Shown here piece by piece: positions 26,642 to 35,438 of a stretch of 64,000 nucleotides of DNA. The position numbers were made by a program, and so were the translations under genes. The DNA comes from Sphingomonas sp. UNC305MFCol5.2 (GTDB lineage Bacteria > Pseudomonadota > Alphaproteobacteria > Sphingomonadales > Sphingomonadaceae): the NCBI RefSeq assembly GCF_000712135.1, contig NZ_JOOE01000001.1, forward strand, positions 62,001-126,000, read 5' to 3'. The first letter of the stretch is position 1. Each line of letters begins with the position of its first letter. The notes under the pieces are model-generated. The model saw nothing but the letters and a program-made list of their open reading frames with translations, was not told where the DNA came from and did no database searches.

Positions 26642-27373
26642 ATGGCCGCCAGACCCGTTCCCGACCTTCCGGCGGGTACGATCCCGCGTCACGTCGCCAT
26701 CATCATGGACGGCAACGGGCGCTGGGCGAAGAAACGATTCCTGCCGCGGATCGCCGGACACAAGCAGGGCGTCGAGAGCGTCCGGCGCATTGCTCGCGCC
26801 GCCCGCAAGCTCGGCATCGAAGTCCTGACGCTCTATGCTTTCTCGTCGGAGAATTGGCGGCGTCCGGAGGACGAGGTCCGGGACCTGATGGGGTTGCTCC
26901 GCCATTTCCTGGCGAGCGAACTCGACGAGCTGGTTTCCGAAGGCGTCAAGCTGCGGGTGATCGGCGGCTGGCGCAGCCTCGCACCCGATCTCGTCGCGAT
27001 GATCGACGGCGCCGTCGCGCGCACCGCTTCCAATCCGGGCCCGACGCTGGTGATCGCGCTTAATTACGGCGCGCAGGCGGAAATCCTCGCCGCGGCACGC
27101 CGTCTGGCGGAACAGGTGCGCGACGGCGCGCTCGATCCTGCCGCGATCGACGAGACACGGTTCGAAGCCGAGCTGGAAACCGCCGACCTGCCGCCGCTCG
27201 ACTTGCTGATCCGCACATCCGGGGAGCATCGCCTGTCGAATTTCCTGCTGTGGCAGGCGGCTTATGCCGAATTGCTGTTCGTCGACACGCTCTGGCCAGA
27301 TTTCGACGAGGCGGCGCTTGCCGACGCGATCGACCGGTACGGCCAACGCCAGAGGCGTTTCGGAGGCTTGTGA
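26642..27373 (+). CDS. uppS: Undecaprenyl diphosphate synthase (cis-prenyltransferase)
   Basis: UppS makes the C55 lipid carrier for peptidoglycan from FPP and IPP. The 243-aa protein has the catalytic motif AIIMDGNGRWAKKR (Asp and NGR loop), YAFSSENWRRP, and the C-terminal LIRTSGEHRLSNFLLWQAAYAEL with the conserved RxSGE...SNF pattern and ELLF VDTLWPDF. The stop overlaps the cdsA GTG. The step follows IspE and Dxr, also encoded in this window. Confidence 0.97.
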   Translation: MAARPVPDLPAGTIPRHVAIIMDGNGRWAKKRFLPRIAGHKQGVESVRRIARAARKLGIEVLTLYAFSSENWRRPEDEVRDLMGLLRHFLASELDELVSEGVKLRVIGGWRSLAPDLVAMIDGAVARTASNPGPTLVIALNYGAQAEILAAARRLAEQVRDGALDPAAIDETRFEAELETADLPPLDLLIRTSGEHRLSNFLLWQAAYAELLFVDTLWPDFDEAALADAIDRYGQRQRRFGGL

Positions 27374-28146
27374 CCAAAGCCAAATCGGATCTCGCGACGC
27401 GTCTGGTCGTCGCCCTTGCGCTCATTGGGCTCGCTGCGGTGGCGCTCTGGGCGGGAGGGCTGGGATTCTGGATCGTCATCGTCGTCGTCGCATTGCTGAT
27501 GATGAGCGAATGGGCCGAATTGACCGGCGCGAACGCGCAGCAGAAGCGGCTCGCGCAATATGCCCTGACGGTGCCCCTGGCGATCATGGCGCCCGGGCTG
27601 GCGGCAGGGCCGGGGTTCGTGGCGCTCGGCCTGTTGATCGGTGCGATGTTCTTCATCGGAGCAGTGACGCGGCGGCCGTCGCTTGCCGGCGGCGTGCTCT
27701 ATGCCGGGCTTCCCGTGCTTTCGCTGCTGGCGTTGCGCGAACAGGACCCGCACGGATTGCTCTACACCTTCTGGGCGATGGCATTGGTCTGGGCGTGCGA
27801 CAGCGGCGCCTATTTCGCGGGACGGGCGATCGGCGGGCCGAAGCTGGCGCCGGCGATCAGTCCGAACAAGACCTGGGCGGGGTTCGTCGGAGGAGTGATC
27901 AGTGCGGGGTTGTTCGCGGGGTTGTTGAACTATTGGTTCAGCCTGCCGTGGGTGCTGGTCGTCGCCACGCCCTTGCTCGCCGCGCTCGCGCAGATGGGGG
28001 ATCTCTTCGAGAGCCATCTCAAGCGCCTGGCGGGCGTGAAGGACTCGGGGAATTTGTTGCCCGGGCACGGCGGGATCATGGATCGGCTCGACGGGCTCGT
28101 CGTCGTGGCGCCCGTGGCGGCTTTGCTGGTATTGGTGCTGACCTGA
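27370..28146 (+). CDS. cdsA: Phosphatidate cytidylyltransferase
   Basis: CdsA converts phosphatidic acid and CTP to CDP-diacylglycerol, the substrate of PssA. The 258-aa polytopic protein has the C-terminal signature SPNKTWAGFVGG ... GDLFESHLKRLAGVKDSGNLLPGHGGIMDRLDGL. The start is GTG 27370, overlapping the uppS stop (GTGA). Longer in-frame starts read through the uppS coding region and were rejected. The stop overlaps the dxr ATG. Confidence 0.96.
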   Translation: MTKAKSDLATRLVVALALIGLAAVALWAGGLGFWIVIVVVALLMMSEWAELTGANAQQKRLAQYALTVPLAIMAPGLAAGPGFVALGLLIGAMFFIGAVTRRPSLAGGVLYAGLPVLSLLALREQDPHGLLYTFWAMALVWACDSGAYFAGRAIGGPKLAPAISPNKTWAGFVGGVISAGLFAGLLNYWFSLPWVLVVATPLLAALAQMGDLFESHLKRLAGVKDSGNLLPGHGGIMDRLDGLVVVAPVAALLVLVLT

Positions 28147-29303
28147 TGAAACGGGTCACGATCCTGGGTGCCACGGGTTCGGTGGGCAGTTCGACGCTGG
28201 ACCTGATCGAACGCGCGCCCGAAAAGTTCGAAATTGTCGCGCTTACCGCCCATCGCGACGTCGAAAAGCTCGCCGCTGCGGCGATCCGCACCCGCTCGCA
28301 AGTCGCCGTGGTCGCGGACGAAACGTGCTTGGCGCCGCTTCGCGATGCGCTCGCGGGCAGTGGTGTCGAGGCGCGGGCAGGGGCCGACGCGATCTGCGAG
28401 GCCGCACGCATGGGCACCGACTGGACGATGGCGGCGATCGTCGGCACTGCGGGTCTCAAGCCGGTGATGGCGGCGCTCGAGGCGGGCGGCACGGTCGCGC
28501 TCGCCAACAAGGAAGCTTTGGTTTCGGCGGGCGACGTCATGATGGCGGCGGCGCAGGCGCACGCGACGACGTTGCTGCCGGTCGATTCCGAGCACAACGC
28601 CGTCTTCCAGTGCCTCGACCGCACCGCGCCGCGCAGCGTGCGGAAGATCATCCTCACTGCCAGCGGGGGGCCGTTCCGCGCCACGCCGCTCGAAGCGATG
28701 CGCACCATCACGCCTGCGCAGGCCGTGGCGCATCCCAATTGGTCGATGGGCGCGAAGATATCGGTCGATTCAGCGACGATGATGAACAAGGGGCTCGAAT
28801 TGATCGAGGCCTTTCACTTGTTTCCGGTGCGCGCGGACCAGCTCGACATCCTCGTCCATGCCCAGTCGGTGGTGCATTCGATGGTCGAATATGTCGACGG
28901 GTCGGTACTCGCCCAGCTCGGCACGCCCGACATGCGCACGCCGATCGCCTATGCGCTGGCCTGGCCCGAGCGTATGGCGACGCCGTGCGAAGCGCTCGAT
29001 CTCGCGCGCGTGGGGCGGCTCGACTTCGAGGCGCCGGATCCGACGCGCTTTCCGGCCCTGACACTGGCGCGCAATGCCCTTTCCGCAGGCGGAGCCCGCC
29101 CGGCGATCCTCAATGCCGCCAATGAAGTGGCCGTCGCCGCATTCCTTGCCGGACGTGTCGCATTTCTTGAAATTGCCGCAATCGTTGCCGATACGCTGGC
29201 GCGCTACGATCCGGCCGCCCCGGATTCGCTGGATGCCGTGCTGGCGATCGACGCCGAGGCGCGGGCGTATGCGGGCGAGCGTGTGAAGGACTGCGTTCTT
29301 TGA
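28146..29303 (+). CDS. dxr: 1-deoxy-D-xylulose-5-phosphate reductoisomerase
   Basis: Dxr is the NADPH-dependent second step of the MEP pathway. The 385-aa enzyme has the N-terminal Rossmann motif ILGATGSVGSSTLDLI and ALANKEALVSAG. Its metal-binding region is LLPVDSEHNAVFQCL, its flexible loop NWSMGAKISVDSATMMNKGLELIEA, and NAANEVAVAAFL is near the C-terminus. The ATG overlaps the cdsA stop (TGATG), and its own stop overlaps the TTG of rseP. A complete, normal-length enzyme. Confidence 0.98.
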   Translation: MKRVTILGATGSVGSSTLDLIERAPEKFEIVALTAHRDVEKLAAAAIRTRSQVAVVADETCLAPLRDALAGSGVEARAGADAICEAARMGTDWTMAAIVGTAGLKPVMAALEAGGTVALANKEALVSAGDVMMAAAQAHATTLLPVDSEHNAVFQCLDRTAPRSVRKIILTASGGPFRATPLEAMRTITPAQAVAHPNWSMGAKISVDSATMMNKGLELIEAFHLFPVRADQLDILVHAQSVVHSMVEYVDGSVLAQLGTPDMRTPIAYALAWPERMATPCEALDLARVGRLDFEAPDPTRFPALTLARNALSAGGARPAILNAANEVAVAAFLAGRVAFLEIAAIVADTLARYDPAAPDSLDAVLAIDAEARAYAGERVKDCVL

Positions 29304-30433
29304 TCGAATCTCCCGGTATCCTCCTCACCGTCCTCGCGTTCGCGCTGGTGATCGGGCCCCTCGTTTTCCTCCACGAACTCGGACATTATCTCGCCGGCCG
29401 CTGGTTCGGCGTGAAGGCCGAGGAATTCTCGATCGGTTTCGGCCGCGAAGTCATCGGCATCACCGACAAGCGCGGCACCCGCTGGAAGTTCGGCTGGCTG
29501 CCGCTGGGCGGCTATGTCCGCTTCGCCGGCGACATGAACCCGGCCAGCCAACCTTCGCCCGAGTGGCTCTCGCTCCCCGCGCAAGAGCGAGCGAAGACCT
29601 TCCAGGCCAAGCCGCTATGGCAGCGCGCGATCATCGTCGCGGCGGGGCCGATCGCCAATTTTGTGATCGCCATCCTGATCCTCGCCGCCTTTGCCTTCGC
29701 TTACGGGCAGAACAGCACACCGTCGGTGGTGGGCAGCGTCCAGCCGCGTAGCGCCGCGGCGGTGGCGGGGCTCCAGCCTGGTGACCGGATCACGGCGCTC
29801 GGCGGTCGCTCCGTCGAAAACTTCACCGACATGGTGAAGTATACGCAGCTTCGGCCGAATGAGCCGGTGCGCATCGAATTCACGCGCGGCGACCAGAACC
29901 TATCCGCCGACACGGTGATCGGCACACGAGAAGAGGTGGATCGCTTCGGCAATCGCTTCAAGCTCGGCGTGCTCGGCATCGGCAACAGCGATCCGGTGGT
30001 GAAGCCGGTGGGCTTGCTCGAAGCGCCCCTCGTCGGAATTCGCCAGACTATCGACATCGTCCAGATGACGGTCGACGGGTTGGGCCAGATCATCACTGGC
30101 CGCCGCTCGATCTCCGAGCTCGGCGGCCCACTCAAGATCGCGCAGGTCTCGGGCGAGCGTCTCGTGCTGGGACCGATCGAGTTCGCATTCCTCATCGCGC
30201 TCATTTCGATTAATCTCGGATTCATCAACCTATTGCCAGTTCCAGTGCTGGATGGCGGGCATCTTCTGTTCTACGCAGTCGAAGCCGTACGCCGCCGCCC
30301 GGTGGAGCCACAGGTGATGGAATGGGCCTTCCGGGGTGGTCTGATCGCAATTCTGGCGCTGATGCTGCTGGTGACGTTGAATGATCTGGGCGCATTTGGC
30401 GTTTGGAGAAATCTGGCCGGGTTGATCGGCTGA
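29300..30433 (+). CDS. rseP: RIP metalloprotease (RseP/site-2 protease family)
   Basis: This intramembrane zinc protease cleaves membrane anchors such as anti-sigma factors and remnant signal peptides. The 377-aa product has the zinc-binding HExxH as HELGH near residue 25 in the first transmembrane segment. One central PDZ domain follows (GSVQPRSAAAVAGLQPGDRITALGG), then the third zinc ligand motif PVLDGGHLLFYAVE. The start is TTG 29300, overlapping the dxr stop (TTGA). E. coli RseP has two PDZ domains; only one is obvious here. Confidence 0.95.
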   Translation: MIESPGILLTVLAFALVIGPLVFLHELGHYLAGRWFGVKAEEFSIGFGREVIGITDKRGTRWKFGWLPLGGYVRFAGDMNPASQPSPEWLSLPAQERAKTFQAKPLWQRAIIVAAGPIANFVIAILILAAFAFAYGQNSTPSVVGSVQPRSAAAVAGLQPGDRITALGGRSVENFTDMVKYTQLRPNEPVRIEFTRGDQNLSADTVIGTREEVDRFGNRFKLGVLGIGNSDPVVKPVGLLEAPLVGIRQTIDIVQMTVDGLGQIITGRRSISELGGPLKIAQVSGERLVLGPIEFAFLIALISINLGFINLLPVPVLDGGHLLFYAVEAVRRRPVEPQVMEWAFRGGLIAILALMLLVTLNDLGAFGVWRNLAGLIG

Positions 30434-30509
30434 TGCGGTTAAGGCAGGGGCGGTTGTTCCGGCGTCGCGTGGGCAGCGGCATTACTCGAAATCCGACTTG
30501 GGGTGGGAT

Positions 30510-33299
30510 GTGACGATCAAGGCTAATCATTTCGGCGCACGCGCCACTGCGATGCTTCTCGCGGGCACCATGCTCTCGGGACTTGCGCATGCGCAGACCG
30601 CCCCCGCCCCCACGGTGCCCGCACCCGCGTCGCAAACTGCCGCGCCGGCTCCGCAGGCGGCCGCGCCGCAGGCCGCCGCTCCCGCCATTGCGCCCGTGCC
30701 GGTGCAGCTGGTGCGCACGATTCGTTCGCTGCGCGTCGAAGGTGCACAGCGCCTCGAGCCCGAGACGGTGCTGTCCTATACCCGCCTGCGGACCGGCGAC
30801 ACCTACACCAACGAGACCGTCGATCAGGCGATCAAGGACCTGCTGGCGTCCGAACTGCTCGCCGACGTGGCGATCGAGGGCGTCGAGACCGGCGATCTGG
30901 TGATCCGCATCCGTGAGAACCCGGTGATCAACCGGGTGATCTATGAAGGCAACAAACGGCTCAAGCAGGACAAGATCAGCAAGGAAGTGAAGCTGGCACC
31001 GCGCCAGATCTTCACGCGCACTGCGGTCCGTGCCGACGTTGCGCGCATCATCGAGCTCTATCGCCGCCAGGGTCGCTTCGCCGCGAATGTCGAGCCCAAG
31101 ATGGTCAGCCTCGACCAGAACCGTGTCGATGTGGTGTTCGAGATCACCGAGGGGCCCAAGTCCAAGGTCCGCCAGATCAACATCATCGGCAACGAAGTGT
31201 TCTCCGATGGCAAGCTGCGCGGCGAGATGGCGACCAAGACCGCCAGCCTGATGCACCTGATGAGCTCGAACACGAGCTACGACCAGGACCGGCTGGCATA
31301 CGACCAGCAGAAGCTGCGCCAATTCTACCTGACCGAAGGCTATGCCGATTTCCGCGTGATCTCGGCCGTCGCCGAGCTGACGCCGGACAAGAAGGACTTC
31401 ATCATCACGTACGTGGTGGAGGAAGGCCCGCGCTACAAATTCGGCCCGGTGACCGTCGACAGCGCGATCCGCGATTTCGACGACAAGCGCCTCGCCACTG
31501 CGCTGAGCATCAAGGAAGGCCAATGGTATAACGCCAAGGCGGTCGAAGACACCGTGGAGCAGCTCAGCGAGACTGCGGGTGCATTCGGCTATGCCTTTGC
31601 CGATGTGCGGCCCGATTTCCAGCGTGACCGCGAAGCGCTGACCATGTCGATGAACTTCCACATCGGCGAATCGAACCGCACCTATATCGAGCGGATCGAC
31701 ATCACCGGAAATCGCCAGACGCAGGACAAGGTGATCCGCCGCGAGTTCCGCGTAGCCGAGGGCGACGCGTTCAACACGTTCCTCGTCAAGCGCTCGCAGG
31801 ATCGCATCAACTCACTCGGCTATTTCCAGGACAAGTTCGAGATCGAGCGCAAGGAAGGTTCGGCACCGGACCGGATCGTCCTCGCCGCCAATGTCGAAGA
31901 GCGCCCCAATGGCGAGCTGACGCTCTCGGCGGGCTTTTCGAGCCTCGAGCGCTTCATCCTCCAGGCGTCGATCCGTCAACGCAACTTCCGCGGCATGGGC
32001 CAGACCGTTTCGGCTTCGGTCGACTATTCGAGCTATTCGAAGTCGGTCGAGCTGGGCTTCACCGAGCCCTATCTGTTCGACACCAATATCGCGCTCGGCG
32101 GCACGCTGTTCCGCCAGGACTATAACGCGTTCAATTATATCGGCAGCGATCGCAGCACCACGTACAGCCAGGTCGCGACCGGCGGACAGCTCGTCGCGGG
32201 CCTGCCGCTGACTGAATATTGGACTTTGTCCGCCCGCTACACGTTACGGCAGGACAATGTGACGCTCGACAAGTCGTCCTTCTATACCAACGGCGCCTGC
32301 GATCCGCTCAAGGCGGGCCGTTATTATTGCGAGGCCGTGGGCAACCGCATCACGTCGCTGGTCGGCGTTTCGATGATCTATGACAGCCTCAACAGCCGCC
32401 TGCGTCCGACCCGCGGCCAGCGGCTGAGCGTCGGCGGCGACTTCGCCGGCCTCGGCGGCGAGGTGCGTTATCTCCGTGCGCGCGCCGAGGGCGCCAAATA
32501 CTGGAACGTCGGCAGCGGGTTCATCGCCTCGCTCACGGCCGAAGGTGGCTACATCCACAGCCTCGAGAAGAGGAGGGAGGGCAGCGATCCGGTCCGCATC
32601 ACCGACCGCTTCTATCTCGGTGAGCCGCAGTTCCGCGGCTTCGACATTCGCGGCGTCGGCCCGCGTGTGCAGCGCATCGCTTATACCGGCGATGCGCTGG
32701 CGGGCACGCAGGCGCTGATCACCGATCGCGACCAGATCATCGACGACGCGCTGGGCGGCAAGGCCTATTATCTCGCCAAGGCCGAGCTCGAGATCCCGCT
32801 GGGTGCCGGCGCGGCCGAGATGGGCTTGCGTCCGTCGATCTTCGTGATGGCGGGCAGCCTGTTCGGCATCACCCGTCCGGGCAAGACGATCGAGTTCACC
32901 CAGGCGACCGATTCGGCCGGCAAGCTGCTCTTCAACCAGGACGGCTCGCCGACGCTGCTTCCGAAAGACAACTTCATCAAGGATGCCAGCGGCAACCAGC
33001 TCTTCGTCGTCGGCAGCGGCGACCATACCGGCTCGCTGACTACCTGTACGGTGGGTTATTCGGCAAGCGCGTCGGCGCCGTGCGTCGGCACTTCGATCAA
33101 CACGATCTATAACGTGCCGACGGCACCGTTCCTCGAACGCTTCGTCGGCGATTCCGCGCGGCCGCGCGTGTCGGTCGGCTTCGGCGTCAACTGGAATTCG
33201 CCGTTCGGCCCGCTCCGCATCGACGTCGCCAAGGTGCTGCTGCACGAAAAGGGCGACGATACCAAGCTTGTGACATTCAACGTAGGGACCCAGTTCTGA
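30510..33299 (+). CDS. bamA: Outer membrane protein assembly factor BamA
   Basis: BamA folds and inserts beta-barrel proteins into the outer membrane. From GTG 30510 (GGGG 6 nt upstream) the 929-aa precursor has a signal peptide ending LAHAQTA, then an Ala/Pro/Gln-rich linker. Five POTRA repeats follow (the first near IRSLRVEGAQRLEPETVLSY), then the 16-strand barrel with the RG-type loop FRGFDIRGVGPR and a C-terminal strand ending FNVGTQF. A TTG at 30498 is an alternative start. The Ala-Pro-rich linker between signal and POTRA1 is longer than in E. coli. Confidence 0.96.
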   Translation: MTIKANHFGARATAMLLAGTMLSGLAHAQTAPAPTVPAPASQTAAPAPQAAAPQAAAPAIAPVPVQLVRTIRSLRVEGAQRLEPETVLSYTRLRTGDTYTNETVDQAIKDLLASELLADVAIEGVETGDLVIRIRENPVINRVIYEGNKRLKQDKISKEVKLAPRQIFTRTAVRADVARIIELYRRQGRFAANVEPKMVSLDQNRVDVVFEITEGPKSKVRQINIIGNEVFSDGKLRGEMATKTASLMHLMSSNTSYDQDRLAYDQQKLRQFYLTEGYADFRVISAVAELTPDKKDFIITYVVEEGPRYKFGPVTVDSAIRDFDDKRLATALSIKEGQWYNAKAVEDTVEQLSETAGAFGYAFADVRPDFQRDREALTMSMNFHIGESNRTYIERIDITGNRQTQDKVIRREFRVAEGDAFNTFLVKRSQDRINSLGYFQDKFEIERKEGSAPDRIVLAANVEERPNGELTLSAGFSSLERFILQASIRQRNFRGMGQTVSASVDYSSYSKSVELGFTEPYLFDTNIALGGTLFRQDYNAFNYIGSDRSTTYSQVATGGQLVAGLPLTEYWTLSARYTLRQDNVTLDKSSFYTNGACDPLKAGRYYCEAVGNRITSLVGVSMIYDSLNSRLRPTRGQRLSVGGDFAGLGGEVRYLRARAEGAKYWNVGSGFIASLTAEGGYIHSLEKRREGSDPVRITDRFYLGEPQFRGFDIRGVGPRVQRIAYTGDALAGTQALITDRDQIIDDALGGKAYYLAKAELEIPLGAGAAEMGLRPSIFVMAGSLFGITRPGKTIEFTQATDSAGKLLFNQDGSPTLLPKDNFIKDASGNQLFVVGSGDHTGSLTTCTVGYSASASAPCVGTSINTIYNVPTAPFLERFVGDSARPRVSVGFGVNWNSPFGPLRIDVAKVLLHEKGDDTKLVTFNVGTQF

Positions 33300-34054
33300 T
33301 GATTACGAAGAAAGCTATTTTCGCAGCGATGCTCGCCGCTCCCGCGGCGCTTGTCCTCGCCGCGCCGGCGAATGCCCAGGTTGCGGGCATCGCTTATGCG
33401 AACCCGACCAGCGTCGTCGCCGCCTCCAAGGCGTTCGGCGCCGCCAACCAGCAGATCTCGACCACCTACAAGGCGGCGTTCGATCAGATGCAGCAGCGCC
33501 GCACCGCGCTGGAGAACGAGCTGAAGCCGCTCGTCGCGCAGCTCGACGCCAACAAGGACGGCAAGGTCAGCGAGGAAGAAGGCAAGGCCGCGCAGACCGC
33601 CAAGAATCCGGCGATCGAGAAGATCCGTACCGCGCAGACCAACGCGCAGAACGATCTCGGCCGCCTGAGCAATCCCGCTGCCCGCGCGGAACTGTTCGCG
33701 ATCGAGTCGATCCTGCGTCAGTACGAGGCCGCGCAGCTGCGCGTGGTGAACGCCCGCAAGATCAGCGTCGTATTGTCGCCGGAAGTGTTCATGTACGCAC
33801 CGGATTCGGCCAATATCAGCCAGGCGATCACTGCCGAGATCGACAAGGTCGCGCCGACCGTGAGCATCCAGCCGCCGGCCGATTGGCAGCCGTCGCGTGA
33901 GACGCTGGCGATCCAGCAGCAGATCGCCCAGGCTGCGCAGCTCCAGGCCTATCAGCAGCAGGCGGCTGCACAGCAGCAGCGTCCCGCGGCCGCTGGAACC
34001 GCCCCGGCAGCCACTGGCGCCACGCAGCCCACCAAGCCGGCCGAGCCTCGGTGA
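33299..34054 (+). CDS. skp: OmpH/Skp family periplasmic chaperone with EF-hand-like loop
   Basis: Skp-type chaperones are trimers whose coiled-coil arms hold unfolded outer-membrane proteins on the way to BamA. The 251-aa precursor has a Sec signal ([15 protein letters not shown]), the beta-core strand [16 protein letters not shown] and a long helical hairpin. It closes with a C-terminal strand region and a Gln/Ala/Pro-rich tail of about 50 residues. Unusually, the arm contains [12 protein letters not shown], a canonical EF-hand calcium loop by its acidic positions 1, 3, 5 and 12 and central Gly. ATG 33299 overlaps the bamA stop. In E. coli lpxD follows, but here fabZ follows directly. Confidence 0.88.
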   Translation: MITKKAIFAAMLAAPAALVLAAPANAQVAGIAYANPTSVVAASKAFGAANQQISTTYKAAFDQMQQRRTALENELKPLVAQLDANKDGKVSEEEGKAAQTAKNPAIEKIRTAQTNAQNDLGRLSNPAARAELFAIESILRQYEAAQLRVVNARKISVVLSPEVFMYAPDSANISQAITAEIDKVAPTVSIQPPADWQPSRETLAIQQQIAQAAQLQAYQQQAAAQQQRPAAAGTAPAATGATQPTKPAEPR

Positions 34055-34530
34055 GCGAGAACGACACCGGCAGCGTCTCCATCGGCCCGCTGGATATCCA
34101 GCGCGTGATGGCGGCGCTGCCGCATCGTTATCCGATGCTGCTGGTCGATCGCGTCGAGGAGCTGGTGATCGACCAGCGCATCGTCGCGATCAAGGCCGTG
34201 TCGATGAACGAGGAATTCTTCCAGGGGCATTTCCCCGGGCGTCCGATCATGCCCGGCGTGCTCCAGGTCGAGGCGCTGGCACAAGCGGCGGGCGTGCTCG
34301 CCGTCGAGAGCCTAGACCTCGTCGGGTCGGGAAAGCTCGTCTATTTCATGTCGATCGACGGCGTGAAGTTCCGCAAGCCGGTCGAGCCCGGCGTGCTGCT
34401 CCGCCTCGAAGTGGAATTCCTCCAGAAGCGCTCGCGCGTGTGCAAGTTCGCCGGCAAGGCGATGCTGGACGGCGACGTCGCCACCGAATGCGAGTTCACT
34501 GCGATGATCGCGGATCCGCCCAAGGCTTGA
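34051..34530 (+). CDS. fabZ: 3-hydroxyacyl-[acyl-carrier-protein] dehydratase FabZ
   Basis: FabZ dehydrates 3-hydroxyacyl-ACP in type II fatty-acid synthesis. The 159-aa hot-dog-fold protein has [12 protein letters not shown], the catalytic histidine in [23 protein letters not shown] with the downstream glutamate, and [18 protein letters not shown]. The start GTG 34051 overlaps the skp stop. lpxD, lpxA and lpxB, which flank fabZ in LPS-producing proteobacteria, are absent on both sides. Confidence 0.96.
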   Translation: MSENDTGSVSIGPLDIQRVMAALPHRYPMLLVDRVEELVIDQRIVAIKAVSMNEEFFQGHFPGRPIMPGVLQVEALAQAAGVLAVESLDLVGSGKLVYFMSIDGVKFRKPVEPGVLLRLEVEFLQKRSRVCKFAGKAMLDGDVATECEFTAMIADPPKA

Positions 34531-34636
34531 ATTTTCCGCGGGCAGGGCAGGGAAGGTTGCGTTCGGCGACCCCCTCTGCTAACCGCGCGCGTCCGCTTCC
34601 GGTCGGAAACCGGCGGCATTTCCAAGGAATTCAATC

Positions 34637-34867
34637 GTGAAAAAAGACACGCATCCCGATTACCACATGATCAAGGTCCAGATGACCGACGGCACCGTGT
34701 TCGAGACTCGCTCGACCTGGGGCAAGGAAGGCGATCTGATGACGCTCGACATCGATCCGCTGGCGCACCCGGCCTGGACCGGCGGTCGCGGCCAGATGCT
34801 GGATCAGGGTGGTCAGGTCGCGCGCTTCAACAAGCGCTTCGGCGGCCTCTCGCTCGGCAAGAAGTAA
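34637..34867 (+). CDS. rpmE: 50S ribosomal protein L31 (cysteine-free form)
   Basis: L31 bridges the ribosomal subunits. The 76-aa product has the family pattern [20 protein letters not shown], then [25 protein letters not shown] and the C-terminal [10 protein letters not shown]. There is no cysteine, so the CxxC zinc ribbon of the C+ form is absent. This is the zinc-independent type seen in many alphaproteobacteria. The start is GTG 34637 in TCGTGAAAAAAGAC, 106 nt after fabZ. Confidence 0.95.
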   Translation: MKKDTHPDYHMIKVQMTDGTVFETRSTWGKEGDLMTLDIDPLAHPAWTGGRGQMLDQGGQVARFNKRFGGLSLGKK

Positions 34868-34905
34868 TCGCGCGCCGCCCGGGGGCGGCCGCCTGCGAGA
34901 TGATC

Positions 34906-34973
34906 GTCCCGGCGAACGCCGGATTTTGCTGACGGGCCAACGGGTTCGGGCAAGGTCCGGGGTTCGCCGGGAC
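34906..34973. repeat. 12-bp perfect inverted repeat downstream of rpmE
   Basis: GTCCCGGCGAAC at 34906-34917 is matched by its exact complement at 34962-34973 across a 44-bp spacer, followed by ACTCTTTTAACG. It could fold as a long-loop terminator for rpmE or be a dispersed palindromic repeat. A smaller GCCGCCC/GGGCGGC hairpin lies just before it. Confidence 0.5.
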
Positions 34974-34979
34974 ACTCTT

Positions 34980-34994
34980 TTAACGCACTGTTAG
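34980..34994 (+). promoter_or_regulatory. CtrA-like site before the PilZ gene
   Basis: TTAA-N7-TTAG matches the alphaproteobacterial CtrA consensus TTAA-N7-TTAA at 7 of 8 positions, 25 nt before the PilZ start codon. Such matches occur by chance, so this is only a candidate. Confidence 0.25.
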
Positions 34995-35018
34995 CCGAGC
35001 CGGCCTAGCCTTTGCGGC

Positions 35019-35345
35019 ATGGGATCGTCGGCGCCCTTTGCTGCAGAATTCGAGCCTGCGGAGAGCCCGAGCTTGCGCAAGAGCCCGCGCGCGCACGTGT
35101 CACTCGACGCACGGATCGGGCGCGGGGGCCTCGATCGGGCATTGTGCAAGGTCGTCGATCTCTCGGTCAACGGCGTGCGGCTGCAGACCTATTCCGAGCT
35201 CCGCGCAGGCGTGACGATCTGGCTCGCGCTTCCCAAAATCGGGCGCTGCGCCGCACGCGTCATCTGGGTGCATGATTTCGAGGCGGGGCTCGAGTTCGAA
35301 CGGCCGCTCGCATCCAAGGATTTTGAAGCACTTACGGCTGAGTGA
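35019..35345 (+). CDS. PilZ domain protein (putative c-di-GMP receptor)
   Basis: PilZ domains bind cyclic di-GMP and alter motility, adhesion or polysaccharide output. The 108-aa protein is essentially one PilZ domain, with an RxxxR-type motif in SLRKSPRAHVSLDAR and the D/N-x-S-x-x-G motif in VVDLSVNGVRLQTYSEL, followed by WLALPKIGRCAARVIWVHDFEAGLEFE. Both c-di-GMP-contacting motifs look intact. ATG 35019 is used. It is isolated from other motility genes. A CtrA-like half-conserved site lies 25 nt upstream. Confidence 0.9.
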   Translation: MGSSAPFAAEFEPAESPSLRKSPRAHVSLDARIGRGGLDRALCKVVDLSVNGVRLQTYSELRAGVTIWLALPKIGRCAARVIWVHDFEAGLEFERPLASKDFEALTAE

Positions 35346-35438
35346 GGGCTGGACAAGCCCGAATGAGTCCGAGCCGGGTTGCGGCTCCCGGCAAAGCGGG
35401 TCATGCTCCGGAAACTTCACTGATTTGGGGAAACGGTG

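Noticed and set aside
24593..27346. A very long open frame on the minus strand opposite pyrH-frr-uppS.
   Set aside because: It is the antisense shadow of GC-rich coding sequence, with no domain, signal or start context, and it runs through three certain genes.
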